This document shows positions 51,898-60,490 of a stretch of 64,000 nt of DNA, piece after piece. The notes below the pieces were generated by a model, which did not search any database, was not told where the DNA came from, and worked only from the letters and a program-made list of their open reading frames with translations. Made by a program: the position numbers and the translations under genes. Numbering within the stretch: the first letter of the stretch is position 1; the number at the start of each line of letters is the position of its first letter. Origin of the DNA: Marinibacterium sp050389775 (GTDB lineage Bacteria; Pseudomonadota; Alphaproteobacteria; Rhodobacterales; Rhodobacteraceae). The stretch covers positions 930,001 through 994,000 of the forward strand of contig NZ_CP177144.1 in NCBI RefSeq assembly GCF_050389775.1, in the 5' to 3' direction.

Positions 51898-53103
51898 TCA
51901 GCCCGCGCGGTCCGACGCGAAGATCCCGGCAAATTCGTCGAGCAGGAACCCGGCGATGATCGGGCCACAGGCGGCCCCGATGGCGCGGGCATTGAACCCG
52001 ATCCGGCCCTCTTCGACCCGGGGCAGGATCAGCCCGCGCGCATCGAGCCGGGGCAACTCGGCCCGGATGCGTTCGACCAGCCGCGCCCGGATCGACAGGG
52101 GGATCGCCCCGTCGATCAGCACGGCTTCGAAATCGATGACGGCACAGGCGGCCAGGCAGGCCTGGGCCAGGGCGGCGCCGGTCTGGTCGATCCAGGGCGC
52201 GACGTGGTCTTCGAGCGAATCCCAGTTCTGGGGCATGTCCCACAGCATCGTGCTGTCATGGCCCGCCGCCCCGGCGCGGGCTTCGAGCGTATGCACCGAG
52301 GCCACGTCGATCAGCTGGACGGTGCGCCCGTCCGGCCCGGTGATGGGCAGCGATCCCAGCGCGCCGGCATTGCCGAACTGGCCTTCCAGCACGAGATGGT
52401 TCAGCACCACGCCGCCGCCGATGAAGGCGCCGAGATAAACATAGGCATAATCGCGGTAATGCTTGCCCGAGCCGTAGATCAGCTCGGCCCGGCAGGCGGC
52501 GGTGGCATCGTTGACGACATGGACGGGCAGGTCGGTGAAATCGCGGACCAATGCGCGGAAATCGACGGCCTTCCAGGCTTCGAAATCCTGGGCCGGGGCG
52601 CCGACCAGGTCATGCCAGTTCCACAGCTCGAAGGGCGCGGCGATGCCGATGCCGCAGACCCGGGTGCGGAGCTGGGCGGGCAAGTCGCGCAGCGCGGCTT
52701 CGAACCCGTCGCGCAGGAAGGCAAAGACCTTGTCGGGCATCGGGTAGGGATAGACCAGCCGGTACTCGGCCCGCACCGCCCCGGTGAAATCCATCAGGGC
52801 CAGGTTGGCGCTGCGCCGGCCGATCTTGAGCCCGAAGGAAAACAGCCCGTCGGGGTTCAGCGTGACCGGCACCGAGGGCTTGCCCACCTTGCCCCGCTGC
52901 GGCGCGCCGCGCAGCACCAGGTGGTCGGCTTCGAGCTTGCGCAGGATGACCGACACGGTCTGGGGTGACAGGCCCGATTGCACGGCCAGGTCGCGGCCCG
53001 CCATGGGGCCGTTGCGTTGCAGCATCGTCAGGATCAGCCGTTCGTTGTAGGCTCGAACGCCGCTTTGGTTGATCCCGCTTGTCAGTCGTCGAATTTCCGT
53101 CAT
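51898..53103 (-). CDS. ROK-family transcriptional regulator
   Basis: A 401-residue ROK repressor. An N-terminal winged helix (about 18-85: AYNERLILTMLQRNGPMAGR and LSPQTVSVILRKLEADHLVL) precedes a sugar-kinase-like ROK domain (VHVVNDATAACRAELIYG, and YVYLGAFIGGGVVLNHLVLE with the conserved GGG loop). The usual ROK zinc cysteines (CxCGxxGC) are not visible, so it is a variant. It is divergent from frcB across 165 bp and probably controls the frc operon in response to fructose or a related sugar. Confidence 0.88.
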   Translation of the reverse strand: MTEIRRLTSGINQSGVRAYNERLILTMLQRNGPMAGRDLAVQSGLSPQTVSVILRKLEADHLVLRGAPQRGKVGKPSVPVTLNPDGLFSFGLKIGRRSANLALMDFTGAVRAEYRLVYPYPMPDKVFAFLRDGFEAALRDLPAQLRTRVCGIGIAAPFELWNWHDLVGAPAQDFEAWKAVDFRALVRDFTDLPVHVVNDATAACRAELIYGSGKHYRDYAYVYLGAFIGGGVVLNHLVLEGQFGNAGALGSLPITGPDGRTVQLIDVASVHTLEARAGAAGHDSTMLWDMPQNWDSLEDHVAPWIDQTGAALAQACLAACAVIDFEAVLIDGAIPLSIRARLVERIRAELPRLDARGLILPRVEEGRIGFNARAIGAACGPIIAGFLLDEFAGIFASDRAG

Positions 53104-53268
53104 CGCCCTGCGCCAGCATATCGGGGAGAAGTCTGCAAGAGGCTCATTATTAAATCAAGTTTACTTATTAATTGACATCGGCCCGGGAATCGCCTTTTTT
53201 GACGGGCGACGAGCACGGCGTAAGGAGAAACGCCGTCAAGTCGTTGCCTGTACGTCTGGGAGGACATC
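53104..53268. promoter_or_regulatory. Divergent ROK/frcB promoter region
   Basis: An AT-rich block (53145-53177) holds two TTATTAA direct repeats at 53147-53153 and 53165-53171 (18-bp period) and a TTGACA at 53172-53177. AT-rich repeated boxes are typical of ROK repressor sites. Confidence 0.45.
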
Positions 53269-54291
53269 ATGAAAAAACTGTTGCTGGGCACGGCATGTGC
53301 CATCATCACGAGCGCAGGTGCCGCTTTTGCCGCCGGCCACGAAACGGTTTCGGCCTGCCTGATCACCAAGACCGACACCAACCCGTTTTTCGTGAAGATG
53401 CGCGAAGGTGCCACGGCCAAGGCCGAGGAGCTGGGCATCGAACTGTCGAGCTACGCGGGCAAGATCGACGGTGACCACGAAACCCAGGTCGCGGCGATTG
53501 AGACCTGCATTGCCAACGGGGCCAAGGGCATCCTGCTGACGGCGTCCGACACATCGAGCATCGTGCCCGTCGTGCAGCAGGCCCGCGACGCGGGCATCCT
53601 GGTCATCGCGCTGGACACGCCGCTGGACCCGATCGACGGGGCCGACATGACCTTTGCCACCGACAATTTCCTGGCCGGCGAGCTGATCGGCCAATGGGCG
53701 GCAGCCAAGCTGGGCGGTGATGCGGCCAATGCCAAGATCGCCATGCTGGACCTGGCAATCAGCCAGCCGACCGTCGGCGTGCTGCGCGACCAGGGCTTCC
53801 TGACCGGTTTCGGCATCGACGTGGGCGACCCGGGCAAGTGGGGCGATGAAACCGATCCGCGCATCGTGGGCAACGACGTGACCGCCGGCAACCAGGAAGG
53901 CGGCCGGACGGCCATGGAAAACCTGCTGGCCAAGGATCCCTTCATCAACGTGGTCTACACGATCAACGAACCCGCCGCCGCCGGCGCCTACGAGGCCCTG
54001 CGGGCCGTGGGCCGCGAAAACGACGTGCTGATCGTGTCGGTCGATGGCGGCTGCCCCGGCGTTCAGAACATCAAGGAAGGCGTGATCGGCGCGACCTCGC
54101 AGCAATACCCGCTGCTGATGGCGTCCAAGGGCATCGAGGCCATCGCGGCCTGGGCCAAGGACGGCATCAAGCCCGAGGCAACCGGCGGCAAGGACTTCTT
54201 TGACACCGGTGTGGCGCTGGTGACCGACGAGCCGGCCGAAGGCGTCGAATCGATCGACACCGCCAAGGGCATGGAGCTCTGCTGGGGCTGA
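53269..54291 (+). CDS. frcB: Fructose-type sugar ABC transporter binding protein
   Basis: A 340-residue periplasmic binding protein of the ribose/fructose class. The signal peptide is residues 1-21 (KLLLGTACAIITSAGAAFA). The mature domain includes ACLITKTDTNPFFVKMREGA, a GILLTASDTSSIVPVVQQA loop and the DLAISQPTVGVLRDQGF hinge region. It matches FrcB-type proteins (fructose, ribose, mannose). A perfect GC palindrome follows between frcB and frcC. Confidence 0.9.
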   Translation: MKKLLLGTACAIITSAGAAFAAGHETVSACLITKTDTNPFFVKMREGATAKAEELGIELSSYAGKIDGDHETQVAAIETCIANGAKGILLTASDTSSIVPVVQQARDAGILVIALDTPLDPIDGADMTFATDNFLAGELIGQWAAAKLGGDAANAKIAMLDLAISQPTVGVLRDQGFLTGFGIDVGDPGKWGDETDPRIVGNDVTAGNQEGGRTAMENLLAKDPFINVVYTINEPAAAGAYEALRAVGRENDVLIVSVDGGCPGVQNIKEGVIGATSQQYPLLMASKGIEAIAAWAKDGIKPEATGGKDFFDTGVALVTDEPAEGVESIDTAKGMELCWG

Positions 54292-54320
54292 TCCGGCCCC
54301 GTTCCACCAATGACAATGCA

Positions 54321-54342
54321 GGGGGCGGCCCGGGCCGCCCCC
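54321..54342 (+). other. Perfect 22-bp palindrome between frcB and frcC
   Basis: GGGGGCGGCCC and its reverse complement meet without spacer, giving a very stable stem-loop 30 nt after the frcB stop. No T-tract follows. It is the third hairpin in this window placed directly after a binding-protein gene. Confidence 0.8.
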
Positions 54343-54388
54343 GTCCCGCAACCAGACGCGCGGCGGCGCGGTGCACATGAGGGTTAAG

Positions 54389-55456
54389 ATGGCGGAGACG
54401 GAGAATTACGAGGCTGCGGTCTCGCGGGCCTCGTCCGAAGTGGCCTCGTTCGACGAACATGAAAAAGGCCTGTTCGGCCGGCTTCACCACCTGTTGCACA
54501 CGACGCCCGCGCTGGTCCCGATGATCGTGCTGATCGCGGCGATCGTCGTCTTCGGCCTGGTGCTCGGGTCCAAGTTCTTTTCGCCCTTCGCCCTGACCCT
54601 GATCCTGCAACAGGTGCAGATCGTCGGCGTCCTGGCCGCCGCGCAATCGCTGATCATCCTGACCGCGGGCATCGATCTCAGCGTCGGTGCCATTGCCGTG
54701 CTGAGCTCGGTCATCATGGGCAAGTTCACCTTTGACTACGGCCTGCCGCCCTTTGTGGCCGTTGTGCTGGGCCTGGCCTGCGGCACGGCCATCGGCGGGC
54801 TGAACGGCTGGCTGGTCAGCCGGGTCAAGCTGCCGCCCTTCATCGTGACCCTGGGCATGTGGCAGATCGTGCTGGCTGCCAATTACCTTTACTCGGCCAA
54901 CGAGACCATCCGCGCCCAGGAAATCGAGGAACAGGCCCCGTTCCTGCAATTCCTCGGCACGACCTTCAACATCGGCGGCGCGCGCCTGACCCTCGGCGTG
55001 ATTGCCATGGTCCTGCTGGTGGCCGTGCTGGCCTATGCCCTGCGCGCCACGGCCTGGGGTCGCCATGTCTATGCCGTGGGCGACGACCCCGATGCGGCCG
55101 AACTGGCCGGGGTCAGCGTTCACCGCACCTTGATGTCGGTCTACATGCTGGTGGGTTTCATCTGCGCCCTGGCCGGCTGGGTCATGATCGGCCGCTTCGG
55201 CTCGGTCTCGCCCTCGGCCACGACGGGGGTCATCGGCAACATCCAGGCCATCACCGCCGTGGTGATCGGGGGCATTTCGCTCTTTGGCGGGCGCGGCTCG
55301 ATCCTGGGGGCGTTCTTCGGCGCGTTGATCGTCGGCGTGTTCGAGCTGGGCCTGCGCATGGCCGGGGCCAACCCGCAATGGACCTTCCTGCTGATCGGCG
55401 TGCTGATCATCGGCGCCGTAGCCGTCGACCAGTGGATCCGCAAGGTGTCGGCATGA
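54389..55456 (+). CDS. frcC: Fructose-type sugar ABC transporter permease
   Basis: A 355-residue RbsC-type permease with about ten helices. The start MAETENYEAAV has GAGGG upstream; GTG 54371 and ATG 54377 are alternatives. The first helix is about 42-62 (VPMIVLIAAIVVFGLVLGSK). The conserved AQSLIILTAGIDLSVGAI, the EAA-like YAVGDDPDAAELAGVSVHRT loop and the late GISLFGGRGSILGAFFGALI are all present. It operates with FrcB and FrcA. Confidence 0.92.
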   Translation: MAETENYEAAVSRASSEVASFDEHEKGLFGRLHHLLHTTPALVPMIVLIAAIVVFGLVLGSKFFSPFALTLILQQVQIVGVLAAAQSLIILTAGIDLSVGAIAVLSSVIMGKFTFDYGLPPFVAVVLGLACGTAIGGLNGWLVSRVKLPPFIVTLGMWQIVLAANYLYSANETIRAQEIEEQAPFLQFLGTTFNIGGARLTLGVIAMVLLVAVLAYALRATAWGRHVYAVGDDPDAAELAGVSVHRTLMSVYMLVGFICALAGWVMIGRFGSVSPSATTGVIGNIQAITAVVIGGISLFGGRGSILGAFFGALIVGVFELGLRMAGANPQWTFLLIGVLIIGAVAVDQWIRKVSA

Positions 55457-55529
55457 CCTGCCGCACCGTTCCGCACGCCTCCGGCACCCGTGCCCGCCCG
55501 CCCCTGACCTCAACCCGGAAGGTGACAGC

Positions 55530-56324
55530 ATGACCGCCCAGACCGGACCCGACCCCATCCTCAAGGCCCGCGGCCTGGTGAAACGATACGGCCGGGTCAC
55601 CGCGCTCGACCGCTGCGACTTCGACCTCATGCCCGGCGAGATCCTGGCCGTGATCGGCGACAACGGCGCGGGCAAGTCGACCCTGATCAAGGCCATCTCG
55701 GGGGCCGTCATCCCCGACGAGGGCAACATCTGGCTCGATGGCAAGCCGGTGACCTTTTCCTCGCCCATCGATGCCCGCCAGAACGGCATCGAAACGGTCT
55801 ACCAGACCCTGGCCATGTCGCCGGCCCTGTCCATCGCCGACAACATGTTCATGGGCCGCGAATTGCGCCGGCCCGGCTGGCGGGGCAGCCTGCTGCGCCA
55901 GCTCGATCGCCCCCGGATGGAGGAAATCGCCCGCCAGAAGCTGTCGGAACTGGGGCTGATGACCATCCAGAACATCAACCAGGCCGTCGAAACCCTGTCC
56001 GGCGGCCAGCGCCAGGGCGTGGCAGTGGCCCGCGCCGCGGCCTTCGGGTCGCGGGTGATCATCCTCGACGAACCGACGGCCGCCCTGGGCGTCAAGGAAA
56101 GCCGCCGCGTGCTCGACCTGATCCAGGACGTGAAATCGCGGGGCATCCCGATCATCCTGATCAGCCACAACATGCCCCATGTCTTCGAAGTGGCCGACCG
56201 CATCCATGTTCACCGCCTGGGCCGCCGGCTCTGTGTCATCGACCCCAGGCAACACACGATGTCCGACGCCGTGGCCTACATGACCGGTGCCGAAACCCCG
56301 CCCGAAGTGCTGCAACCGGCCTGA
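55530..56324 (+). CDS. frcA: Fructose-type sugar ABC transporter ATP-binding protein
   Basis: A 264-residue single-domain ATPase (classical RbsA proteins are twice this length; FrcA types are short). Walker A is GDNGAGKST, the signature is LSGGQRQGVAVARAA, Walker B is VIILDEPTAALG, and the switch His is in LISHNMPHVFE. It lies 73 bp after frcC in the frcBCAK order. Confidence 0.92.
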   Translation: MTAQTGPDPILKARGLVKRYGRVTALDRCDFDLMPGEILAVIGDNGAGKSTLIKAISGAVIPDEGNIWLDGKPVTFSSPIDARQNGIETVYQTLAMSPALSIADNMFMGRELRRPGWRGSLLRQLDRPRMEEIARQKLSELGLMTIQNINQAVETLSGGQRQGVAVARAAAFGSRVIILDEPTAALGVKESRRVLDLIQDVKSRGIPIILISHNMPHVFEVADRIHVHRLGRRLCVIDPRQHTMSDAVAYMTGAETPPEVLQPA

Positions 56325-56457
56325 CCCCACCCGCCGGCAGCGCCCGGGCCCCGGTTGGCCCCGGGGTTGCCCTTGTGCCGGCCGCCCGGGCGGGGCATCC
56401 CGTTTCGGCCGGCCCGTGGCGCCCGGCCGCCTGCAACCTGCATAAGGAACGACATCC

Positions 56458-57381
56458 ATGATCCTCTGCTGTGGCGAGGCCCTGATCGATCTCATCCCCA
56501 ACGGCCCCACGCGTGAGCCCCATGTCGGCGGCGCGGTGCTCAACACCGCCGTGGCCCTTGGCCGGCTGGGCGAAGAGGTGGCCATGCTGACCGGCCTGTC
56601 CTCGGATGAATACGGCCGCCTGATCGAGGTCCACGGCACGGCCAGCAATGTCAGCTTTGGCCCCTCGGTCCGTTCCGACCGGCCGACGACCCTGGCCGTG
56701 GTCACCCTGGTCGATGGCCAGGCCACCTATGATTTCCGCGACGACGGCTCGGCCACCCGCGACATCCGCCCGGCCGACATGCCCCCGCCGCCGCCGGGCA
56801 CGGACGCCATGGTCTTCGGCGGCATCAGCCTGATCAACCCGCCGGTCGCCGACAGCCTGGCCGATTACTGCCGCCGCCATGCCGGCGAGGCCCTGGTCAT
56901 GCTCGATGTCAACATCCGCCCGGGCTTCATCACCGATCCGGCCACCTACCGCGCCCGGCTGGCCGCCATGATTGCCGTGACCGACATCCTCAAGGTCTCC
57001 GACGAAGACCTGGCCTGGCTGCTGCCCGAAGCCCCGACCCAGGCCGAAGCCTTCGACAGCCTGCTCGACTCCGGCGCCTCCATGGTTGTCACCACCCGTG
57101 GCGCCGACGGGGCCATCGCGACCACCGCCGGCGGCCTGACCGTCGACGTGCCCAGCCCGGCCACCACCGTCGCCGATACCGTCGGCGCCGGCGACACGTT
57201 CAACGCCGGCCTGCTCTCGGGCCTGCGCCGCGCCGGCCATCTCTCGCGCGCGGGCCTGGCCCGCCTCGATGCCCCCGCCCTGGCCGAGGCCCTCTCGCTG
57301 GCCACCCGTGCCGCCTCGGTCACCGTCTCCCGGGCCGGGCCCAACCCGCCCTGGGCCCGCGAGCTTGCCTTGGGGGCCTGA
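56458..57381 (+). CDS. frcK: PfkB-family sugar kinase (fructokinase-like)
   Basis: A 307-residue PfkB kinase. The N-terminal signature region is HVGGAVLNTAVALGRLGEEV, and the ATP/anion-hole signature with catalytic Asp is DTVGAGDTFNAGLLSGL. As the last gene of frcBCAK it would convert imported fructose to fructose 6-phosphate. It may also serve the fructose produced by smoS/mtlK, since that operon lacks its own kinase gene. A hairpin-rich terminator-like repeat follows. Confidence 0.9.
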   Translation: MILCCGEALIDLIPNGPTREPHVGGAVLNTAVALGRLGEEVAMLTGLSSDEYGRLIEVHGTASNVSFGPSVRSDRPTTLAVVTLVDGQATYDFRDDGSATRDIRPADMPPPPPGTDAMVFGGISLINPPVADSLADYCRRHAGEALVMLDVNIRPGFITDPATYRARLAAMIAVTDILKVSDEDLAWLLPEAPTQAEAFDSLLDSGASMVVTTRGADGAIATTAGGLTVDVPSPATTVADTVGAGDTFNAGLLSGLRRAGHLSRAGLARLDAPALAEALSLATRAASVTVSRAGPNPPWARELALGA

Positions 57382-57392
57382 CCGCCCTCCTG

Positions 57393-57475
57393 CTTCTTTC
57401 TCTTCTTAAGTATTCCCGGGGGAGTCCTCGTTTACGAGGACGGGGGCAGCGCCCCCTTTCCCCCTTTTTTCACCC
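57393..57475 (+). repeat. Double-hairpin intergenic repeat, copy 2, acting as terminator of frc operon
   Basis: GTCCTCG-TTTA-CGAGGAC (57424-57441) and GGGGGC-AGC-GCCCCC (57442-57456) lie side by side, followed by TTTCCCCCTTTTTTC (57457-57471). With the preceding CTTCTTTCTCTTCTTAAG this is the inverted form of the element at 30084-30150. The T-rich tail after the second hairpin makes it a good intrinsic terminator for frcBCAK. Confidence 0.8.
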
Positions 57476-57604
57476 GTGCGCCGCCCAATTCCGCGCCATT
57501 TGCCCGCCATTTCGCCCAAAATCCCGCCACCCGCCTGCGCCGCCTCTGCCGTCCGTCGCCCGGCGTTTGGGCCGCGCCGCGCCGCGTGCCTAACCTTGTC
57601 CCTG

Positions 57605-57720
57605 CAGGGTGCTTAGGGTTCCGCTGGCCGGCAATTGTCCGGCCGGGCCTGGTCCGAGAAGCACCGCCGGGGCGGCAAAATCCGTTCCGGTACACGGCGG
57701 GCCAAAATCCCGGGAGAAGC
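57605..57720 (+). promoter_or_regulatory. Guanidine-I (ykkC) riboswitch
   Basis: The conserved ykkC elements appear in order: AGGGTTCCG (57615-57623), CTGGTCCGAGA (57649-57659), then ACGGCGGG (57694-57701) and CCCGGGAGA (57709-57717) with AAAA in the loop. Predicted helices fit: GGTGCTT (57608-57614) with AAGCACC (57659-57665), and GGCCGG-N7-CCGGCC (57626-57644) in between. This class binds free guanidinium and turns expression on. The gene that follows encodes a binding protein of the transporter class found in its regulon, and the operon has a guanidine hydrolase-like gene, which supports the call. No obvious T-tract terminator follows, so control may be translational. Confidence 0.92.
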
Positions 57721-57813
57721 TCCTGCGCAGGTCTCGACCGCGCCTTGTCTCGTGTTCCGTCAACGGTCGAACCTCATCCAATGAACGGACGGGACCGCAG
57801 GGGGACCAAGACG

Positions 57814-58863
57814 ATGCTGAAGAAACTACTGCTCGCCGGCGCGCTGGCCGCGACCGCTCTGACACCGGCCACCGCCCAGGAAAAGACCGAGTTCAAGGTC
57901 GGCTGGTCGATCTACGTGGGCTGGATGCCCTGGGGCTACCTCGAGGATTCGGGGATCATGGACAAGTGGGCCGACAAGTACGGCATCGACATCGAGATCG
58001 TGCAGTTCAACGATTACATCGAGTCGATCAACCAATACACCGCCGGCGCCTTTGACGCCGTGTCGGCCACCAACATGGATGCCCTGTCGATCCCGGCCGG
58101 CGGTGGCGTCGACACCACCGCGCTGATCGTCGGTGATTATTCCAACGGCAACGACGCCATCATCACCAAGGGCGGCGGTGACCTGGCCGCGCTGAAAGGC
58201 GCGCCGGTCCACCTGGTCGAATTGTCGGTCTCGCATTACCTCATGGCCCGCGCGCTCGATTCCGTGGGCCTGGCCGAAAAGGACCTGGGCGGGGTGATCA
58301 ACACCTCGGATGCCGACATGATCGCCGCCTATGCCACCGATGACGTCTCGACCGTCGTGACCTGGAACCCGCTGGTCGCCGAGATCCTCGACGGCCCCGA
58401 TGCCACCAAGATCTACGACAGTTCGGACATCCCCGGCGAGATCATCGACATCATGTGGGCCAATACCGAGGTGCTCGATGCCAACCCGGACTTCGGCAAG
58501 GCCATGGCCGGCGCCTGGTACGAGGTCATGGGCCTGATGGCCGCCGGTGACGAAGACGTGCTGACCGCCATGGGCGAGGCCTCGGGCACCGATCTCGACG
58601 GCTACAAGGCCCAGCTGGCGGCGACCGAGATGTTCTATACCCCCGAAGAGGCCGTGGCCTTTACCGCCGCGCCGGGGCTGAAGGTCACCATGACCAACGT
58701 CGCCGCGTTCCTCTTCGACAAGGGCATCCTGGGCGAAGGCGCGCCCTCGCCGGATTTCGTGGGCGTCGAATATCCCGACGGCTCGGTCTCGGGCGATGCG
58801 GCCAACGTCAAGCTGCGCTACACGACCGACTACATGCAGATGGCCGCCGACGGCGCGCTGTGA
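57814..58863 (+). CDS. Guanidine (urea-carboxylase-associated type) ABC transporter binding protein
   Basis: A 349-residue NMT1/ThiY-type binding protein with a signal peptide (about 1-21, ending TPATAQ). The mature domain starts EFKVGWSIYVGWMPWGYLED, and QFNDYIESINQYTAGAFDAV is a segment characteristic of the family annotated as putative urea ABC transporter binding protein next to urea carboxylase. These transporters are now linked to guanidine because they lie behind guanidine-I riboswitches, as here. The start MLKKLLLAGA follows a GGGGGA ribosome site, about 95 nt after the riboswitch. Confidence 0.9.
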   Translation: MLKKLLLAGALAATALTPATAQEKTEFKVGWSIYVGWMPWGYLEDSGIMDKWADKYGIDIEIVQFNDYIESINQYTAGAFDAVSATNMDALSIPAGGGVDTTALIVGDYSNGNDAIITKGGGDLAALKGAPVHLVELSVSHYLMARALDSVGLAEKDLGGVINTSDADMIAAYATDDVSTVVTWNPLVAEILDGPDATKIYDSSDIPGEIIDIMWANTEVLDANPDFGKAMAGAWYEVMGLMAAGDEDVLTAMGEASGTDLDGYKAQLAATEMFYTPEEAVAFTAAPGLKVTMTNVAAFLFDKGILGEGAPSPDFVGVEYPDGSVSGDAANVKLRYTTDYMQMAADGAL

Positions 58864-58913
58864 TCCCAACCGGCTCCGCCCGCCGGGTGGGGCCCCTGCA
58901 TCGCTGCTGACCC

Positions 58914-59726
58914 ATGCGCCTGCTCAACCGCATCCCCTCGCGGGCCGTCCGCCCGCTGCTGATCATCCTGCCGTTCCTGGCGGTGCTGGCGGCCTATGCC
59001 ATCGCCTCGGAAATCCGCCTGGCCGCCAACCCGGCGGACAAGATCCTGCCGTCGCCGGCCACGATCGTCGCCACCGCCGAGCGGCTGATGACCGAAGGCG
59101 ACCGGCGGTCGGGGCGCATCCTGTTCTGGCACGACACGGCCATGTCGCTGCAAAGGCTGGCCATCGGCGTCGGCCTGGCCGCCCTGACCGGGCTGGTCTT
59201 TGGCCTGCTGATCGGCCTGATCCCCTATGCCCGGACCACGCTGAACGGCTTCGTGGCCTTTGCCTCGATGGTGCCGCCGCTGGCCCTGCTGCCGATCCTG
59301 TTCATCGTCTTCGGCCTGGGCGAGCTGTCCAAGATCATGCTGATCTACATCGGCATCACGCCCTTCCTCGTGCGTGACCTGGCCAGCCGCACCGTCGAGA
59401 TCCCCCATGAACAGATCGTCAAGGCCCAGACCCTGGGCGCCTCGACCGGGGTGATCGCCCTGCGCGTGGCCCTGCCGCAGCTGTTGCCCAGGCTCTGCCA
59501 GGCCCTGCGCCTGGCGCTCGGCCCGGCCTGGCTGTTCCTGATCGCCGCCGAGGCCATCGCCTCGGACCTGGGCCTGGGCTATCGCATCTTCCTGGTGCGC
59601 CGCTACCTGGCCATGGATGTCATCCTGACCTACGTGCTCTGGATCACCCTGCTGGCCTTCCTGCTCGACAGCCTGCTGCGCTGGATCTCGCGCCGGGCGT
59701 TCCCCTGGGCCGGAGACGCGCTATGA
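58914..59726 (+). CDS. Guanidine ABC transporter permease
   Basis: A 270-residue SsuC/TauC-type permease with six helices, the first near 18-36 (LLIILPFLAVLAAYAIASEI). The EAA loop contains VKAQTLGASTGVIALRVALP. It belongs with the NMT1-type binding protein upstream and overlaps the ATPase gene by 4 nt (ATGA). Confidence 0.92.
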   Translation: MRLLNRIPSRAVRPLLIILPFLAVLAAYAIASEIRLAANPADKILPSPATIVATAERLMTEGDRRSGRILFWHDTAMSLQRLAIGVGLAALTGLVFGLLIGLIPYARTTLNGFVAFASMVPPLALLPILFIVFGLGELSKIMLIYIGITPFLVRDLASRTVEIPHEQIVKAQTLGASTGVIALRVALPQLLPRLCQALRLALGPAWLFLIAAEAIASDLGLGYRIFLVRRYLAMDVILTYVLWITLLAFLLDSLLRWISRRAFPWAGDAL

Positions 59727-60490
59727 GCTTTGTCACCGTGCGCAATGTCTTCCAGAGCTACGGCAGCCGGCCGATCCTGGAGCGGGTCAACCTGGACGTG
59801 GCCGAGGGCGAATTCGTCTCCATCGTCGGCGCCTCGGGTTGCGGCAAATCCACCTTCCTGCGCCTGCTGCTGGCCGAGGAACAGCCCAGCCGGGGCGAGA
59901 TCCGCGTAGCCGGCAACCCGCCGGCGGTCGAACCCGGGCCGGAACGCGGCGTGGTCTTTCAGCGCTACTCGGTCTTTCCGCACATGAGCGTGAAACAGAA
60001 CATCGTCGCCGGCGAAAGCCTGTCGCGCCGCTGGGGCCGCTACTGGGGGGCCGAGAAACGCGCCGCCGAGAAACGGGCCGAGGCCACGCTGGAACGGGTC
60101 GGGCTGGGCCATGTGGCCGATGCCTACCCGGCGGCGCTGTCGGGCGGCATGCAGCAGAGGCTGGCCATTGCCCAGGCCCTGACCGCCCGGCCGCGGGTGC
60201 TGCTGCTCGACGAACCCTTCGGCGCGCTCGACCCGGGCACGCGGCTGTCGATGCATGACTTCCTGACCGAGCTGCGGCGCGAGGCGCCGATGACCGTCTT
60301 CATGGTGACCCACGACCTCGAAGAGGGGTTCAAGCTGGGTGACCGGGTGATCGTCTTCGACAAGACCCGCTGGGACCCCCAGGACCCCAACCTGCACGGG
60401 GCTACGATCACCTATGATTTCGATGCCCGCGACGGGGGCATTCCCTTTCAACGACTAGAAGAGGCCACCCATGTTCGCCATACGCTCTGA
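59723..60490 (+). CDS. Guanidine ABC transporter ATP-binding protein
   Basis: A 255-residue SsuB/TauB-type ATPase. Walker A is GASGCGKST, the signature is LSGGMQQRLAIAQAL, Walker B is LLLDEPFGALD, and the switch His is in MVTHDLEEGF. The last 35 residues (TRWDPQDPNLHGATITYDFD) are a tail seen in urea-carboxylase-associated ATPases. The end overlaps the hydrolase gene by 20 nt, so transport and breakdown are co-expressed. Confidence 0.92.
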   Translation: MSFVTVRNVFQSYGSRPILERVNLDVAEGEFVSIVGASGCGKSTFLRLLLAEEQPSRGEIRVAGNPPAVEPGPERGVVFQRYSVFPHMSVKQNIVAGESLSRRWGRYWGAEKRAAEKRAEATLERVGLGHVADAYPAALSGGMQQRLAIAQALTARPRVLLLDEPFGALDPGTRLSMHDFLTELRREAPMTVFMVTHDLEEGFKLGDRVIVFDKTRWDPQDPNLHGATITYDFDARDGGIPFQRLEEATHVRHTL

